63,486 nucleotides of DNA from Flavobacteriales bacterium UBA6057 (lineage in GTDB: Bacteria; Bacteroidota; Bacteroidia; Flavobacteriales_G; Salibacteraceae): contig DIYJ01000021.1 in the NCBI GenBank assembly GCA_002428995.1, forward strand, positions 1-63,486, read 5' to 3'. The notes below the pieces were generated by a model that made no database searches, was not told the DNA's origin, and saw only the letters and a program-made list of their open reading frames with translations. The translations under genes were made by a program, and so were the position numbers. Below are positions 25,911 to 34,482 of the stretch, piece after piece. Positions within the stretch are counted from its first letter, which is position 1. Every line of letters begins with the position of its first letter.

Positions 25911-28100
25911 ATGACGTTGAATTTCTTACGCTTAACTTTCATTCTCGCGCTCTTTTCCACAACGAGCTTAGGCCAGACGTGTGTCAATATTGGCTTTGAA
26001 GACAGCTCATTTGTGAATTGGGAAGGACTCAATGGAATCTACCGGGATACCACCTTCAACTCGATTGATGACCCGGTCTATGATTTAATGCCAGGCTTTG
26101 ATATTGATGGTCATGTGATCACTTCAGGGTTCGAATACGACCCTTATTCTGATAGTACCATTCTGACGGTTGCCCCTGGTTCTACGCATTCTGTAAGACT
26201 TGGTGATGACAATGTTGGAAGGCGGACCGAGTGGCTTCGTTATGAACTGAATGCGCAAGCTGATGAGATTCTGGTGTATGCCGTAGCGGTGATTTTGGAA
26301 GATCCTAACCATGATCCTATTGAGCAGCCCGGTCTCTTTGTTCGATTGCTGGACAGTGTTGGAAACGAACTGGACACGATCTGCGGAAACGTGACCTACG
26401 TGCCAGGAACAAACCTGAGCGGATTCCAAACCTGGAGTCAGAATTCAAACATCTTCTACCGCCCATGGGATTTTGCCGGTGTGGACTTAGCTCCATATGC
26501 AGGTCAGGATATTACCCTTGAGTTCCACACACGCGATTGCGAACTGGGTGGACATTTTGGATATGCTTACGTGGATGCAAGTTGCGAGCCACGAGCCATT
26601 CAAGTTGATTACTGCTTAGGTCAATCTGATTCCATCACCTTCACTGCACCTTTAGGTTTCAGCTACCTGTGGTCGAATGGAGACACCAACCGGTCGTTCA
26701 CCATCCTGGCTGATTCTTCCGACACTCTTTACACTTGTGAGCTGACCTCCACACTCACAGGTTGCAGCTTTGAATTGGAAGCGCGACCAGAACCTACATT
26801 CTACACCAACTTTGATGTTCTTGAAAACAGCTGTGGAGAGGCCCAGTTGAAAACTACCATCGAGATCAACAGAGGTAACATCGTGAACTATTTCTGGGAT
26901 TTTGGAGATAGCACTACCAATGCTGATACCTCGATTTTATCACAACCAACCTACACCTATCCTGGCCCTGGACGCTATCCGGTGAAACTGATCGTGGATG
27001 ACGGCCTCGGATGTTCGTCAGATACGCTGATCGACACGGCCAACATTTACTTCCCTCCTTTTGCCGACTTCAGCGCAGATACGGTCTGCCTTCTCGACTC
27101 AACAACGTTCACCAACCAATCCAATGTTTCTCCTAACGTAGGAAGCTTCTACGTGTGGGATTTTGGAGACGGAAATAACGACACGGCTCAAAACCCAATC
27201 CACTTGTATGGATCAGATTCGCTGAAAACGGTGACACTCATCGTCTGGTCCGATTCTTTGCAGTGTGGTGATACCATCAGCAAAGTGATCGAGGTATTCC
27301 CGAGGCCTACCGTTGCATTCACACATCTGGAGCCCGACAGTTGCATTCCTCATCAGGTAAACTTCCTCAACCTTTCGACAGCAGATTCAGTCTATCCCAT
27401 CGATAACTACGTCTGGAGCTTTGGTAACGAGGATTCATCCATTGCAACTGCACCTACCTACGTGTATCAGGATCCAGGTTTATTCACAGTATACCTGAAA
27501 GCTACAGATGTAAATGGCTGTAATGATTCGAGCATTGTGTTGGATTACATTTTGGTAGCCCCCATTCCGGAAGCCGATTTCACAGTCAGTGATACTGCCG
27601 TTCATATCAACAATGCAGAAGTCATTTTTGAGAACCAGAGCAACAGTGCCGACACCTATCAATGGCTCTTTGGCTCTGTTGGAAACTCAGGAGCTGGAAC
27701 ATCCACCGACAGAGATCCGGTTTGGGAATTCAAGAGCTCTGGAGATTACCGGGTGAAGCTCACCGCCATATCAGACTTCGGATGTTTTGACACTGCATTC
27801 CTGAATGTAAATGTCATCGATGACCGCACCTTCCTGCCGAACGTGATCACACCCAACGGAGATGGTGTGAACGATGCGTTTGAGATGCAAGTGGACCTGA
27901 CTTCTGTGACGAAGTTCCAGTGTACCATTTTCAATCGCTGGGGATCGGAAGTATTCAGATCCACTACTCCCGGATTCAGTTGGGAAGGCCGTGTGAATGG
28001 AGAATCACTCCCAAGCGGTGTCTACTACTACGAAATTGAGTACCTAGGTTTCGAAGACAAGGAATTCGGACTGAGAGGAAGTGTTCAGCTCCTCCGCTAA
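25911..28100 (+). CDS. PKD-repeat secreted protein with T9SS type B sorting domain
   Basis: 729 aa from the ATG at 25911, which begins a signal peptide (about 1-21, cut after LGQ). An in-frame TTG 72 bases upstream would put non-signal sequence first. A jelly-roll-like N-terminal region (about 22-225) is followed by at least four PKD units, marked by YFWDFGDS (about 326), VWDFGDGN (about 414), VWSFGNED (about 500) and YQWLFGS (about 583). The C-terminal CHU_C/type B domain (about 641-729) has PNVITPNGDGVNDAF, IFNRWGSEVF and SGVYYYEIEY. It is predicted to be secreted or surface-bound as an adhesin-like protein. Its stop overlaps that of the convergent esterase gene. Confidence 0.88.
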   Translation: MTLNFLRLTFILALFSTTSLGQTCVNIGFEDSSFVNWEGLNGIYRDTTFNSIDDPVYDLMPGFDIDGHVITSGFEYDPYSDSTILTVAPGSTHSVRLGDDNVGRRTEWLRYELNAQADEILVYAVAVILEDPNHDPIEQPGLFVRLLDSVGNELDTICGNVTYVPGTNLSGFQTWSQNSNIFYRPWDFAGVDLAPYAGQDITLEFHTRDCELGGHFGYAYVDASCEPRAIQVDYCLGQSDSITFTAPLGFSYLWSNGDTNRSFTILADSSDTLYTCELTSTLTGCSFELEARPEPTFYTNFDVLENSCGEAQLKTTIEINRGNIVNYFWDFGDSTTNADTSILSQPTYTYPGPGRYPVKLIVDDGLGCSSDTLIDTANIYFPPFADFSADTVCLLDSTTFTNQSNVSPNVGSFYVWDFGDGNNDTAQNPIHLYGSDSLKTVTLIVWSDSLQCGDTISKVIEVFPRPTVAFTHLEPDSCIPHQVNFLNLSTADSVYPIDNYVWSFGNEDSSIATAPTYVYQDPGLFTVYLKATDVNGCNDSSIVLDYILVAPIPEADFTVSDTAVHINNAEVIFENQSNSADTYQWLFGSVGNSGAGTSTDRDPVWEFKSSGDYRVKLTAISDFGCFDTAFLNVNVIDDRTFLPNVITPNGDGVNDAFEMQVDLTSVTKFQCTIFNRWGSEVFRSTTPGFSWEGRVNGESLPSGVYYYEIEYLGFEDKEFGLRGSVQLLR

Positions 28101-28858
28101 TCGCACAGAAAGCTTCTTACTTCTTGCACAAAGGCCTCTGGCTGCTCGGCATGCAACCAATGTCCAGCCCCATCTATAGTGGAGAGAAAGGCATTTGGGA
28201 AGACCATTTTGATATCTGCCCAATCCTCATCTACAATGTAGTTCGAAGCTCCACCTCGCAAAAACAGCGTTTCACCTTCGTAATCCAAAAGATCCATCTC
28301 AAGACCTACTTGTCCGATGTTTTGCTCGATCGCATCCAGGTTGAATCGCCACTGCCATACTCCTTTGGAAGGTTGAAAAAGGCTTTTAATCAAAAACTGC
28401 CGAACTCCCATTTCAGGAATGAAGGGTTCCATGAACGACTCAGCCTCCGTTCTTCGATCAATCGCAGCGAGAGGCACAGCTCTTAATCCTTTCAGGATTT
28501 TGTCATGGTGCACCGGATAATGCTTCGGACCGATGTCAGCAACAATGAGCTTCTCCACGCGATTGGGAAACTGCTGAGCCAAATTCATCACCACCTTCCC
28601 TCCCATGGAGTGCCCCAAAAGATGAGCACTCTCAACACCAAGGTCATCCATGAGAGCCAGCACATCTTCTGTCATCACCTCATAGTTCATTACTTCAGAA
28701 TGCGGACTATGCCCATGGTTTCTCAAATCAACAATGGTGACTTCAAATTCATCCATCAGCATTTTTGCCGGGCGTTGCCAGTTGTCCAGCATCCCCATCA
28801 AACCATGAAAAATGAAGAGTCGAGGGCCGCTGCCGAATGTCTTGTAGCTAAGTTTCAT
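28097..28858 (-). CDS. Alpha/beta hydrolase, YbfF-like esterase
   Basis: 253 aa, the usual size for this group. The oxyanion motif HGLMG (18-22), the nucleophile elbow GHSMG with Ser84, and the late AGHWLHAEQP with His233 give the alpha/beta-hydrolase signatures. The opening (YKTFGSGPRLFIFHGLMG) and DLRNHGHS resemble acyl-CoA or ester hydrolases of the YbfF type. The substrate is not known. It starts inside the pdxJ stop (4-base overlap), so the two are co-transcribed on the minus strand. Confidence 0.85.
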   Translation of the reverse strand: MKLSYKTFGSGPRLFIFHGLMGMLDNWQRPAKMLMDEFEVTIVDLRNHGHSPHSEVMNYEVMTEDVLALMDDLGVESAHLLGHSMGGKVVMNLAQQFPNRVEKLIVADIGPKHYPVHHDKILKGLRAVPLAAIDRRTEAESFMEPFIPEMGVRQFLIKSLFQPSKGVWQWRFNLDAIEQNIGQVGLEMDLLDYEGETLFLRGGASNYIVDEDWADIKMVFPNAFLSTIDGAGHWLHAEQPEAFVQEVRSFLCD

Positions 28859-29568
28859 CGCATCTTAGACAAGTACATCTGCACAGTGTTTTCCAATCCA
28901 AAGTACAGCGCATCTGAAACGAGGGCATGACCAATCGACACTTCTGCTAAAGGAGTTACCTTCTCACAGAAGAAAGCTAGGTTTTCAAGGCTCAGGTCAT
29001 GGCCGGCATTAACACCGAGTCCATGCTCATGAGCCATAGTAGCTGCTGCAGCAAACGGTGCCACAGCCGAATCCTGATCCTTCGCGAAATGGGCTGCATA
29101 AGGTTCCGTGTAGAGCTCTACCCTATCTGTACCGGTCTTTGCAGCTCCTTCCAGCATGGAAGCCTCCGTACCCACAAATATGGATGTTCGAATACCCTTG
29201 TCCTTCAGTGCCTTGATGATGTCTTGCAAAAAAGCCTGGTGCTCCAGAGTATCCCAACCGGAATCGCTCGTTAACGCACCTGGCGGATCAGGGACCAAAG
29301 TTGCCTGAGCCGGTTGCGCCTCGAATACTAGATCCATCCATTCCTGCGTTGGATATCCTTCAATGTTGAACTCCGTAGTAACGATCGAAGCCAATTGTCT
29401 CACATCGTCATAGCGAATATGCCGTTCATCCGGCCTGGGATGCACCGTGATCCCCTCCGCCCCGAAGCGCTCAATGTTTCGGGCAGCATCGATTACATTG
29501 GGAATCGTACCGCCACGCGCGTTTCTCAGGGTGGCGATCTTGTTTATGTTAACACTAAGCTTGGTCAT
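28855..29568 (-). CDS. pdxJ: Pyridoxine 5'-phosphate synthase
   Basis: 237 aa. Condenses 1-deoxyxylulose 5-phosphate with 3-amino-2-oxopropyl phosphate to pyridoxine 5'-phosphate, the last step of the DXP-dependent vitamin B6 route. The family motifs are all present: LSVNINKIATLRNARG at the start, GAEGITVHPRPDERHI around 37-52, TLVPDPPG, VELYTEPYA, and GVNAGHDLSLENL. The length fits. PLP enzymes elsewhere in the window, such as kbl, would use the product. It overlaps the downstream esterase gene and is divergent from the CBS gene. Confidence 0.96.
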   Translation of the reverse strand: MTKLSVNINKIATLRNARGGTIPNVIDAARNIERFGAEGITVHPRPDERHIRYDDVRQLASIVTTEFNIEGYPTQEWMDLVFEAQPAQATLVPDPPGALTSDSGWDTLEHQAFLQDIIKALKDKGIRTSIFVGTEASMLEGAAKTGTDRVELYTEPYAAHFAKDQDSAVAPFAAAATMAHEHGLGVNAGHDLSLENLAFFCEKVTPLAEVSIGHALVSDALYFGLENTVQMYLSKMR

Positions 29569-29577
29569 TCAAAAATC

Positions 29578-29585
29578 TACATTTG
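29578..29585 (+). promoter_or_regulatory. -7 element upstream of the CBS-domain gene
   Basis: TACATTTG matches TAnnTTTG exactly and is followed by C. It lies 54 bases before the ATG at 29640 in the gap divergent from pdxJ. A TTG at 29561-29563 is 14 bases upstream, shorter than the usual spacing. Confidence 0.5.
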
Positions 29586-29639
29586 CCTCACAAATGAAGG
29601 CAATTCAACGTCTTTACTTAGAAGCCCTCAACGCAAAAA

Positions 29640-30302
29640 ATGTTAGCAGAAGAACTCATCGTAGATAACATCCCTCCCTTGAAGCTGTCCGACACCGGAG
29701 AGACAGCCATGCGTTGGATGGATGATTTCAAGGTGAACCACCTGAGTGTGGTGGATGGAGCCCATTTCCTGGGCACCATTTCTGAAAACGATGTGCTGAG
29801 CATGTCGGACCTTTCTAATGCTGTCGGAGATTACAGAGAGCTGTTCAACCCCGTATCTGTCAACCGCTCGCAGCACATTTTTGAAGTGGTGAAGGTGGTC
29901 AACGAGCACATGCTCAGCATCATTCCGGTCCTGGATAGCAAGGGGCGCTACAGCGGCTCAATCACCATAAGCCAGCTCATGACCATCATTGCCGACATGC
30001 CTATGGTGAACGACATTGGTGGAATCATTGTATTGGAACTGAACATCCGCGATTACTCCTTCTCTGAGATTTCGCGCATCATTGAAGAGAACAATACGAG
30101 GCTCTTAGGGTCTTTTATAACATCTCACCCCGAAAGCACCAAAATGCACCTCACACTCAAGGTGAATAGTCAAGACATTGGAGGTATCCTGGCCAGTTTC
30201 GAAAGACACGACTACACTGTTGTGTTCTCTGATGGTCAGAACGATGCAGCCGATGATCTTCACGAGCGTTTCGATTCCTTTATGAATTACCTCAACATTT
30301 GA
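29640..30302 (+). CDS. CBS-domain protein
   Basis: 220 aa, soluble and without a signal peptide. A CBS pair fills about 1-125 (VNHLSVVDGAHFLGTISENDV, then LSIIPVLDSKGRYSGSITISQLM). The C-terminal part (about 135-210) looks like an ACT-type regulatory domain (GGIIVLELNIRDYSFSEISRIIEENNTRLL). CBS pairs bind adenosyl ligands. The protein probably senses nucleotide state, but its target is unknown. It stands next to nadK and envelope genes, an order that I remember as conserved in flavobacteria. Confidence 0.8.
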   Translation: MLAEELIVDNIPPLKLSDTGETAMRWMDDFKVNHLSVVDGAHFLGTISENDVLSMSDLSNAVGDYRELFNPVSVNRSQHIFEVVKVVNEHMLSIIPVLDSKGRYSGSITISQLMTIIADMPMVNDIGGIIVLELNIRDYSFSEISRIIEENNTRLLGSFITSHPESTKMHLTLKVNSQDIGGILASFERHDYTVVFSDGQNDAADDLHERFDSFMNYLNI

Positions 30303-30315
30303 GGTTTGTCTTTGC

Positions 30316-31704
30316 ATGCGAAGCTTAATACTCTGCTTGTTCCTTGGCCTCTTCGGATTCACGGGTTTCCTCTTTAGCCAGGAAAAACTGGTTGTAGGCA
30401 ATATTGAGCTGCAGGGAAACGAACTCACCAAACCACAAGTCATTTACCGTGAGATCCCAATTCAACTGGGAGACTCGATAGACACTTCGGAGATTGCAGA
30501 AATCAAGGCACTGATCATTCAGAACCTGACAAACACCCGACTCTTTAACTTCATTGAGGTAGAAACGAGGGAAGGCAGTGGCGAGGTTTCATGGGTTGTG
30601 AAGATGGAAGAGCGCTGGTATATCTGGCCAAGCATTCTCTTTCAATTGGCTGAGACCAACTTCAACAGCTGGTGGGAAAACAAGGACTTTGAGCGGATCA
30701 ACTATGGTTTCTCCGTGGCTCACTACAACTTTCGCGGGCGAAGAGAAAAGCTCACTCTCAACTTTCAATACGGCTGGAAACGGAAAATTGGGCTGAACTA
30801 CAGTATTCCCGGGATCAATAAAAAGCGAACCATTGGTGGCGGCCTGGAAGTCTACTATGCGAATAACAGGGAGATCAATTTCGCCAGCCTGGACAATCAA
30901 CGTGAATTCTTCAAGCGCGATCGGTTCTTGCAGGAAGAGTTGTCAGGGGTAGCACGTGTGGAAATAAGACCTCGCTTTTTCAATACCCAAACAGTTCGTT
31001 TTGGATATCGGGCCGTTTGGATTGATGACACCGTAACTAATCTCTTCGGGGAATACCTGGAGCAGGACGCTACACAATCACAATACCTCCTGTTGTCATA
31101 CGGTTTCAGACGGGAAAAGCGAGACAACAATGCTTACCCGCTCAGCGGATACATTCTAGATGGGGTTGTAGAACAGGAAGGATTCGGGTTACTGAGGAAG
31201 GATGACATAATGCTGACCTCCACAAAGTGGACCTTCAACATGCATCACCCGCTGTCCAACCGATGGTTCTTCGGCCATGGATTGAAGACTAAATACACCA
31301 TTTTTGGCGACCCTCCTTATTACAACCAACGGGCGCTGGGCTACTCCAATAATTTCATCCGTGGCTACGAGCTCAAGGTGATTGACGGACAGCACTACCT
31401 GCTTTACAAAAGCAACATCAAGTATCAGCTGATCAAGAAACGCACGATGGACTTGTTCAACTACGGCTTCCTCCGGAAATTCGATAAGTTCCACTATTCC
31501 TTATTCCTAAATTTGTTTGGAGACGCTGGTTACGTGACTGATAATATCAACGCTGCTGTGAACCCGCTGGCAAACACATTGCAATATGGTTATGGAATAG
31601 GATTGGATCTCGTGACCTACTACGACATGGTCATACGCTTTGAGGGTTCTATCAACCGACAGGGTATTCCAGGTTTCTACATCCACTTCAAAAATCCCAT
31701 CTAA
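30316..31704 (+). CDS. Single-POTRA outer-membrane barrel of the BamA/TamA superfamily
   Basis: 462 aa. A signal peptide (about 1-21) is followed by one POTRA domain (about 23-100; VGNIELQGNELTKPQVIYREI, then LTNTRLFNFIEVE) and then a barrel of about 355 residues (YGFSVAHYNFRGRREKLTLN ... YGYGIGLDLVTYYDMVIRF). A loop motif NFIRGYEL resembles the conserved (V/I)RG(F/Y) of lid loop 6 in BamA. BamA itself has five POTRA domains and is encoded at 35229, so this is a distinct smaller member. It may be a lipid- or protein-insertion helper. It is only 6 bases before nadK. Confidence 0.8.
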   Translation: MRSLILCLFLGLFGFTGFLFSQEKLVVGNIELQGNELTKPQVIYREIPIQLGDSIDTSEIAEIKALIIQNLTNTRLFNFIEVETREGSGEVSWVVKMEERWYIWPSILFQLAETNFNSWWENKDFERINYGFSVAHYNFRGRREKLTLNFQYGWKRKIGLNYSIPGINKKRTIGGGLEVYYANNREINFASLDNQREFFKRDRFLQEELSGVARVEIRPRFFNTQTVRFGYRAVWIDDTVTNLFGEYLEQDATQSQYLLLSYGFRREKRDNNAYPLSGYILDGVVEQEGFGLLRKDDIMLTSTKWTFNMHHPLSNRWFFGHGLKTKYTIFGDPPYYNQRALGYSNNFIRGYELKVIDGQHYLLYKSNIKYQLIKKRTMDLFNYGFLRKFDKFHYSLFLNLFGDAGYVTDNINAAVNPLANTLQYGYGIGLDLVTYYDMVIRFEGSINRQGIPGFYIHFKNPI

Positions 31705-31710
31705 GCCCGA

Positions 31711-32595
31711 ATGAAATCCATCGGTATTTACGGACGCGAGTTTGACAAGCGCCACAATCAAGGTGTTGAGAACATGTTCCATTCGCTTCAGCAAAATGGC
31801 CTGCACATTATGCTCTTTGAGGGATTTGCAGAATTCCTTCACGGGGCCATCGATATGCAGGGCATTGACTACGAATCGTTCGAGAAAAAAGACTTCTTGG
31901 AGAAGAACTGTGAGGTATTGTTCTCGATTGGTGGAGATGGAACTTTGCTGGAGGCGGCCACCTTCGTCAGAGAAAGCGAGATTCCCATTCTGGGCATCAA
32001 TACCGGTCGACTTGGATTTCTTTCAGGCCTGAACCTGGAACACTTTGATGAAGCGCTGAAGGAAATCCTGAATGAATCTGTCGCCTTTGATGAGCGTTCG
32101 GTACTGAAACTTGAGAGCGACTCCAACTTGTTTGGCAGCGAGAACTTTGCGCTCAACGAGATGACCATCCACAAAAAGGATTCGCAGTCGATGATCAGCA
32201 TTCACGCCTATGTGGATGGTAAATTCCTGAACACCTATTGGGCTGATGGTCTTCTGATCAGCACTCCGACTGGTTCTACGGCCTACTCACTCAGCTGCGG
32301 TGGTCCTATTACATTGCCCAGCTCCCGCAACCTGATCATTACACCGATCGCACCACATAACCTGAATGTAAGACCCGTGCTCATCAGCGATCAGAGCGTG
32401 ATTACGCTAAAAATTGAGGGTAGAAGCGATCAATACCTGGTATCGCTTGACTCAAGAACTGAATCCGTTCCTCAAGAAGCTGTACTAACGGTGATGAAGA
32501 ACAATTTCAACATCCGACTGATGCGCGTAAAGAACCACAGCTTTCTGAAAACACTACGCACGAAATTGCACTGGGGCCTGGATCAGCGAAACTAG
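31711..32595 (+). CDS. nadK: NAD kinase
   Basis: 294 aa. Phosphorylates NAD to NADP in the cytoplasm. The diagnostic GGDGT is at 74-78 (FSIGGDGTLLEA), NTGRLGFL at 97-104, then the LNEMTI motif and the catalytic-loop region DGLLISTPTGSTAYSLSCGGP. The length is standard. It lies between two outer-membrane barrel genes within an otherwise envelope-directed run, an arrangement common in Bacteroidota and probably one of shared transcription only. Confidence 0.95.
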   Translation: MKSIGIYGREFDKRHNQGVENMFHSLQQNGLHIMLFEGFAEFLHGAIDMQGIDYESFEKKDFLEKNCEVLFSIGGDGTLLEAATFVRESEIPILGINTGRLGFLSGLNLEHFDEALKEILNESVAFDERSVLKLESDSNLFGSENFALNEMTIHKKDSQSMISIHAYVDGKFLNTYWADGLLISTPTGSTAYSLSCGGPITLPSSRNLIITPIAPHNLNVRPVLISDQSVITLKIEGRSDQYLVSLDSRTESVPQEAVLTVMKNNFNIRLMRVKNHSFLKTLRTKLHWGLDQRN

Positions 32596-32630
32596 TGTGT
32601 CCAGATCCGAACATCTGAACTTCAATCTCG

Positions 32631-32638
32631 TATATTCG
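32631..32638 (+). promoter_or_regulatory. -7 element upstream of the first porG-like gene
   Basis: TATATTCG fits TAnnTTCG and ends 9 bases before the ATG at 32648. It supports that ATG over the in-frame upstream start at 32597, which would place the element inside the coding sequence. No -33 TTG is evident. Confidence 0.4.
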
Positions 32639-32647
32639 CAATCTCCT

Positions 32648-33580
32648 ATGAGGATTGTTTCAAAACCAACGACCCTACTGGTTTCAGCACTTCTGTTGTT
32701 TGCGCTATCATCTGATGCGCAGAGGTGGAAAAAATACCGCCATGAGCTATGGTTCGGAGTGGGCGCCACCAATGTCCTCGGTGAGCTGGGTGGTGGTTCT
32801 GAAGAAGCAAGTGATCTCTTCCTGGATTTCGACTATCAATCAAGCCGCTATTGCGTTTCCGGAGGCTACCGCTACAAGTTGGCAGAAGCATTCAGCGTTC
32901 GCGGTGGATTGATGTACGGACAGTTTACGGGAAGTGATGAATTCTCGGGAGATATCTCGCGAAGGCATCGCAATCTGAGTTTCAGAACTCCAATCATCGA
33001 ATTGACCGCTGTCGGAGAAGTCTACTTCATTCGTGAAAAGTTGAGCAATCGCTACCGCGTACGAGGTATCAAAGGCTCCCTTTCTAGTGGTCTCAGCGCC
33101 TACCTGTTCGGTGGAATCGGTGGATTTTGGTTCAATCCAAAGGGGCAATTCAATGGCAGCTGGCATGCACTGCAGCCTATCGGCACAGAAGGTCAGAATG
33201 TAGATCCTGACAAGAGCCCGTACAGTCGTATCTCCATGGCGATTCCCATGGGTATTGGAGCCAAGTACAAGATCAATCAAAACTGGGCTATCACGCTGGA
33301 ATACAACTTCCGCTTTACCCTCACTGATTATCTGGATGACGTAAGCACGGATTATGCTGATCCGGATTTGGTAGCTGCGAATGCTTCTGATCCAGATGTC
33401 GCCAGATATTTCGTAGACCCATCCGTAGGTCTCGATTTTGACGCTGACAACCCAAAGGCAATCAGCACTGCTCCCGGTGTTCAACGCGGTGACCCCACCA
33501 CGAACGACACCTACATGTTTGCCACTATCGGGGTGAGCTATAAGTTCATCAGCAGAAAGATCAATCGTCCGAAATTCTAA
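32648..33580 (+). CDS. PorG-like (DUF6089) outer-membrane protein, paralogue 1
   Basis: 310 aa from the ATG at 32648. A signal peptide (about 1-24, cut near SDA) precedes HELWFGVGATNVLGELGG. It is a small barrel sharing landmarks with the next gene: an RHRNLSFRTPIIELT segment matching NLNFTTELYEFTTTIEF, then LFGGIGGFWFNPKGQ matching FAGLAAFHFNPIT, and finally TDYLDDVSTDY matching TDYIDDVSTMY. The family contains PorG, an outer-membrane protein of the T9SS that contacts the trans-envelope core. Tandem porG-like genes are unusual. Which copy serves the T9SS cannot be decided from sequence alone. Confidence 0.78.
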   Translation: MRIVSKPTTLLVSALLLFALSSDAQRWKKYRHELWFGVGATNVLGELGGGSEEASDLFLDFDYQSSRYCVSGGYRYKLAEAFSVRGGLMYGQFTGSDEFSGDISRRHRNLSFRTPIIELTAVGEVYFIREKLSNRYRVRGIKGSLSSGLSAYLFGGIGGFWFNPKGQFNGSWHALQPIGTEGQNVDPDKSPYSRISMAIPMGIGAKYKINQNWAITLEYNFRFTLTDYLDDVSTDYADPDLVAANASDPDVARYFVDPSVGLDFDADNPKAISTAPGVQRGDPTTNDTYMFATIGVSYKFISRKINRPKF

Positions 33581-33589
33581 TCGAATACC

Positions 33590-33610
33590 AAACAGCGGAA
33601 ACGCTCGTTT
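33590..33610 (+). other. GAAA-loop hairpin between the two porG-like genes
   Basis: AAAC-AGCG, loop GAAA, CGCT-(C)-GTTT: an 8-bp stem with one bulged C and a stable GNRA tetraloop, in the 37-base gap. There is no U-tract after it, so it is more likely an mRNA stabiliser or processing site than a terminator. Confidence 0.35.
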
Positions 33611-33617
33611 CACACGC

Positions 33618-34427
33618 ATGCGACTCCTTGCCATCTTCGTCTGTTCCATCCTAGCGCTACAGCTCACTGCGCAAAAGACCGGACAACGCGATTTTGAATT
33701 GGGGATCAGCGCAGGTGCTTCTTGGTACAACGGTGATCTGAATCCATCCAAGCACTTCGACAGAGATCATATGAATCGTGCTTTTGGGATTTCTCTCCGA
33801 AAGAACCTCAACAGTCGGTTTGCCCTGCGCGCTCAGTTGAATTATGGTCGCCTCAACGGAAACGATGAACTCTCACAGGCTACGTTCCAACAGATGCGGA
33901 ACCTGAATTTCACCACCGAACTTTATGAGTTTACCACTACCATCGAATTCAACTTTCTGCCTTTTGATGCATTGATCCGCAAGAAGCGGTTCAGTCCCTA
34001 CATCTTTGCCGGATTGGCTGCTTTTCATTTCAACCCTATCACCCAGGTAGAAGGCAACGAATATGAACTGCAACCGCTCCAGACTGAAAATCAGAATTAT
34101 TCCCGCACCACGGTTTCCTTTCCCTTTGGATTTGGCCTCAAGTATGCCTTCAATGATCGTGTGATTTTGTCAGCCGATTGGGGACTGCGCAAAACCTGGA
34201 CAGACTACATCGATGATGTGAGTACAATGTATCCGGCTCAGGAAGATCTTACAGGCCTGTCGCAAGACCTTTCAGACCGCAGCCTGGAACAAGTAGGAGG
34301 CGATGGAACTAATTGGAACACCCAGCGCGGATCATCGCGAACAGAGGACTGGTACACCTTCACGATGGTAACTCTTTCCTTTCGTATCGGACCTAAGAAA
34401 GGCTCCTGTAAGCATCTGAGGATTTAA
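33618..34427 (+). CDS. porG: PorG-like (DUF6089) outer-membrane protein, paralogue 2
   Basis: 269 aa. A signal peptide (about 1-18, cut after LTA) precedes DFELGISAGASWYNGDLNPS, the typical opening of DUF6089 proteins. The barrel carries LRAQLNYGRLNGNDELS, FAGLAAFHFNP and TDYIDDVSTMY. As I remember it, PorG of Porphyromonas gingivalis (PG0189) lies directly before uppS, bamA and two ompH genes. Exactly this order follows here, which makes this copy the better candidate for the true T9SS component. The gene symbol is therefore given on synteny plus family. Confidence 0.8.
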   Translation: MRLLAIFVCSILALQLTAQKTGQRDFELGISAGASWYNGDLNPSKHFDRDHMNRAFGISLRKNLNSRFALRAQLNYGRLNGNDELSQATFQQMRNLNFTTELYEFTTTIEFNFLPFDALIRKKRFSPYIFAGLAAFHFNPITQVEGNEYELQPLQTENQNYSRTTVSFPFGFGLKYAFNDRVILSADWGLRKTWTDYIDDVSTMYPAQEDLTGLSQDLSDRSLEQVGGDGTNWNTQRGSSRTEDWYTFTMVTLSFRIGPKKGSCKHLRI

Positions 34428-34428
34428 G

Positions 34429-34436
34429 TATCTTCG
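34429..34436 (+). promoter_or_regulatory. -7 element of the uppS-bamA-skp operon
   Basis: TATCTTCG, followed by CGCCCG, is a typical Bacteroidota -7 element of the TAnnTTCG kind. It starts 1 base after the stop of the preceding gene and lies 46 bases before the uppS ATG. Confidence 0.5.
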
Positions 34437-34482
34437 CGCCCGTTGTCCCATAGCGATATGGGGCAATTTTTTTGTACCGTCC

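Noticed and set aside
33590..33610. Terminator between the two porG-like genes
   Set aside because: The hairpin is followed by CACACG and the next start codon, not by a U-tract.
32840..33751. 303-aa open frame on the minus strand
   Set aside because: It covers two porG-like genes in antisense, shows no signal peptide or known motif, and the plus-strand genes have clear signal peptides and family landmarks.
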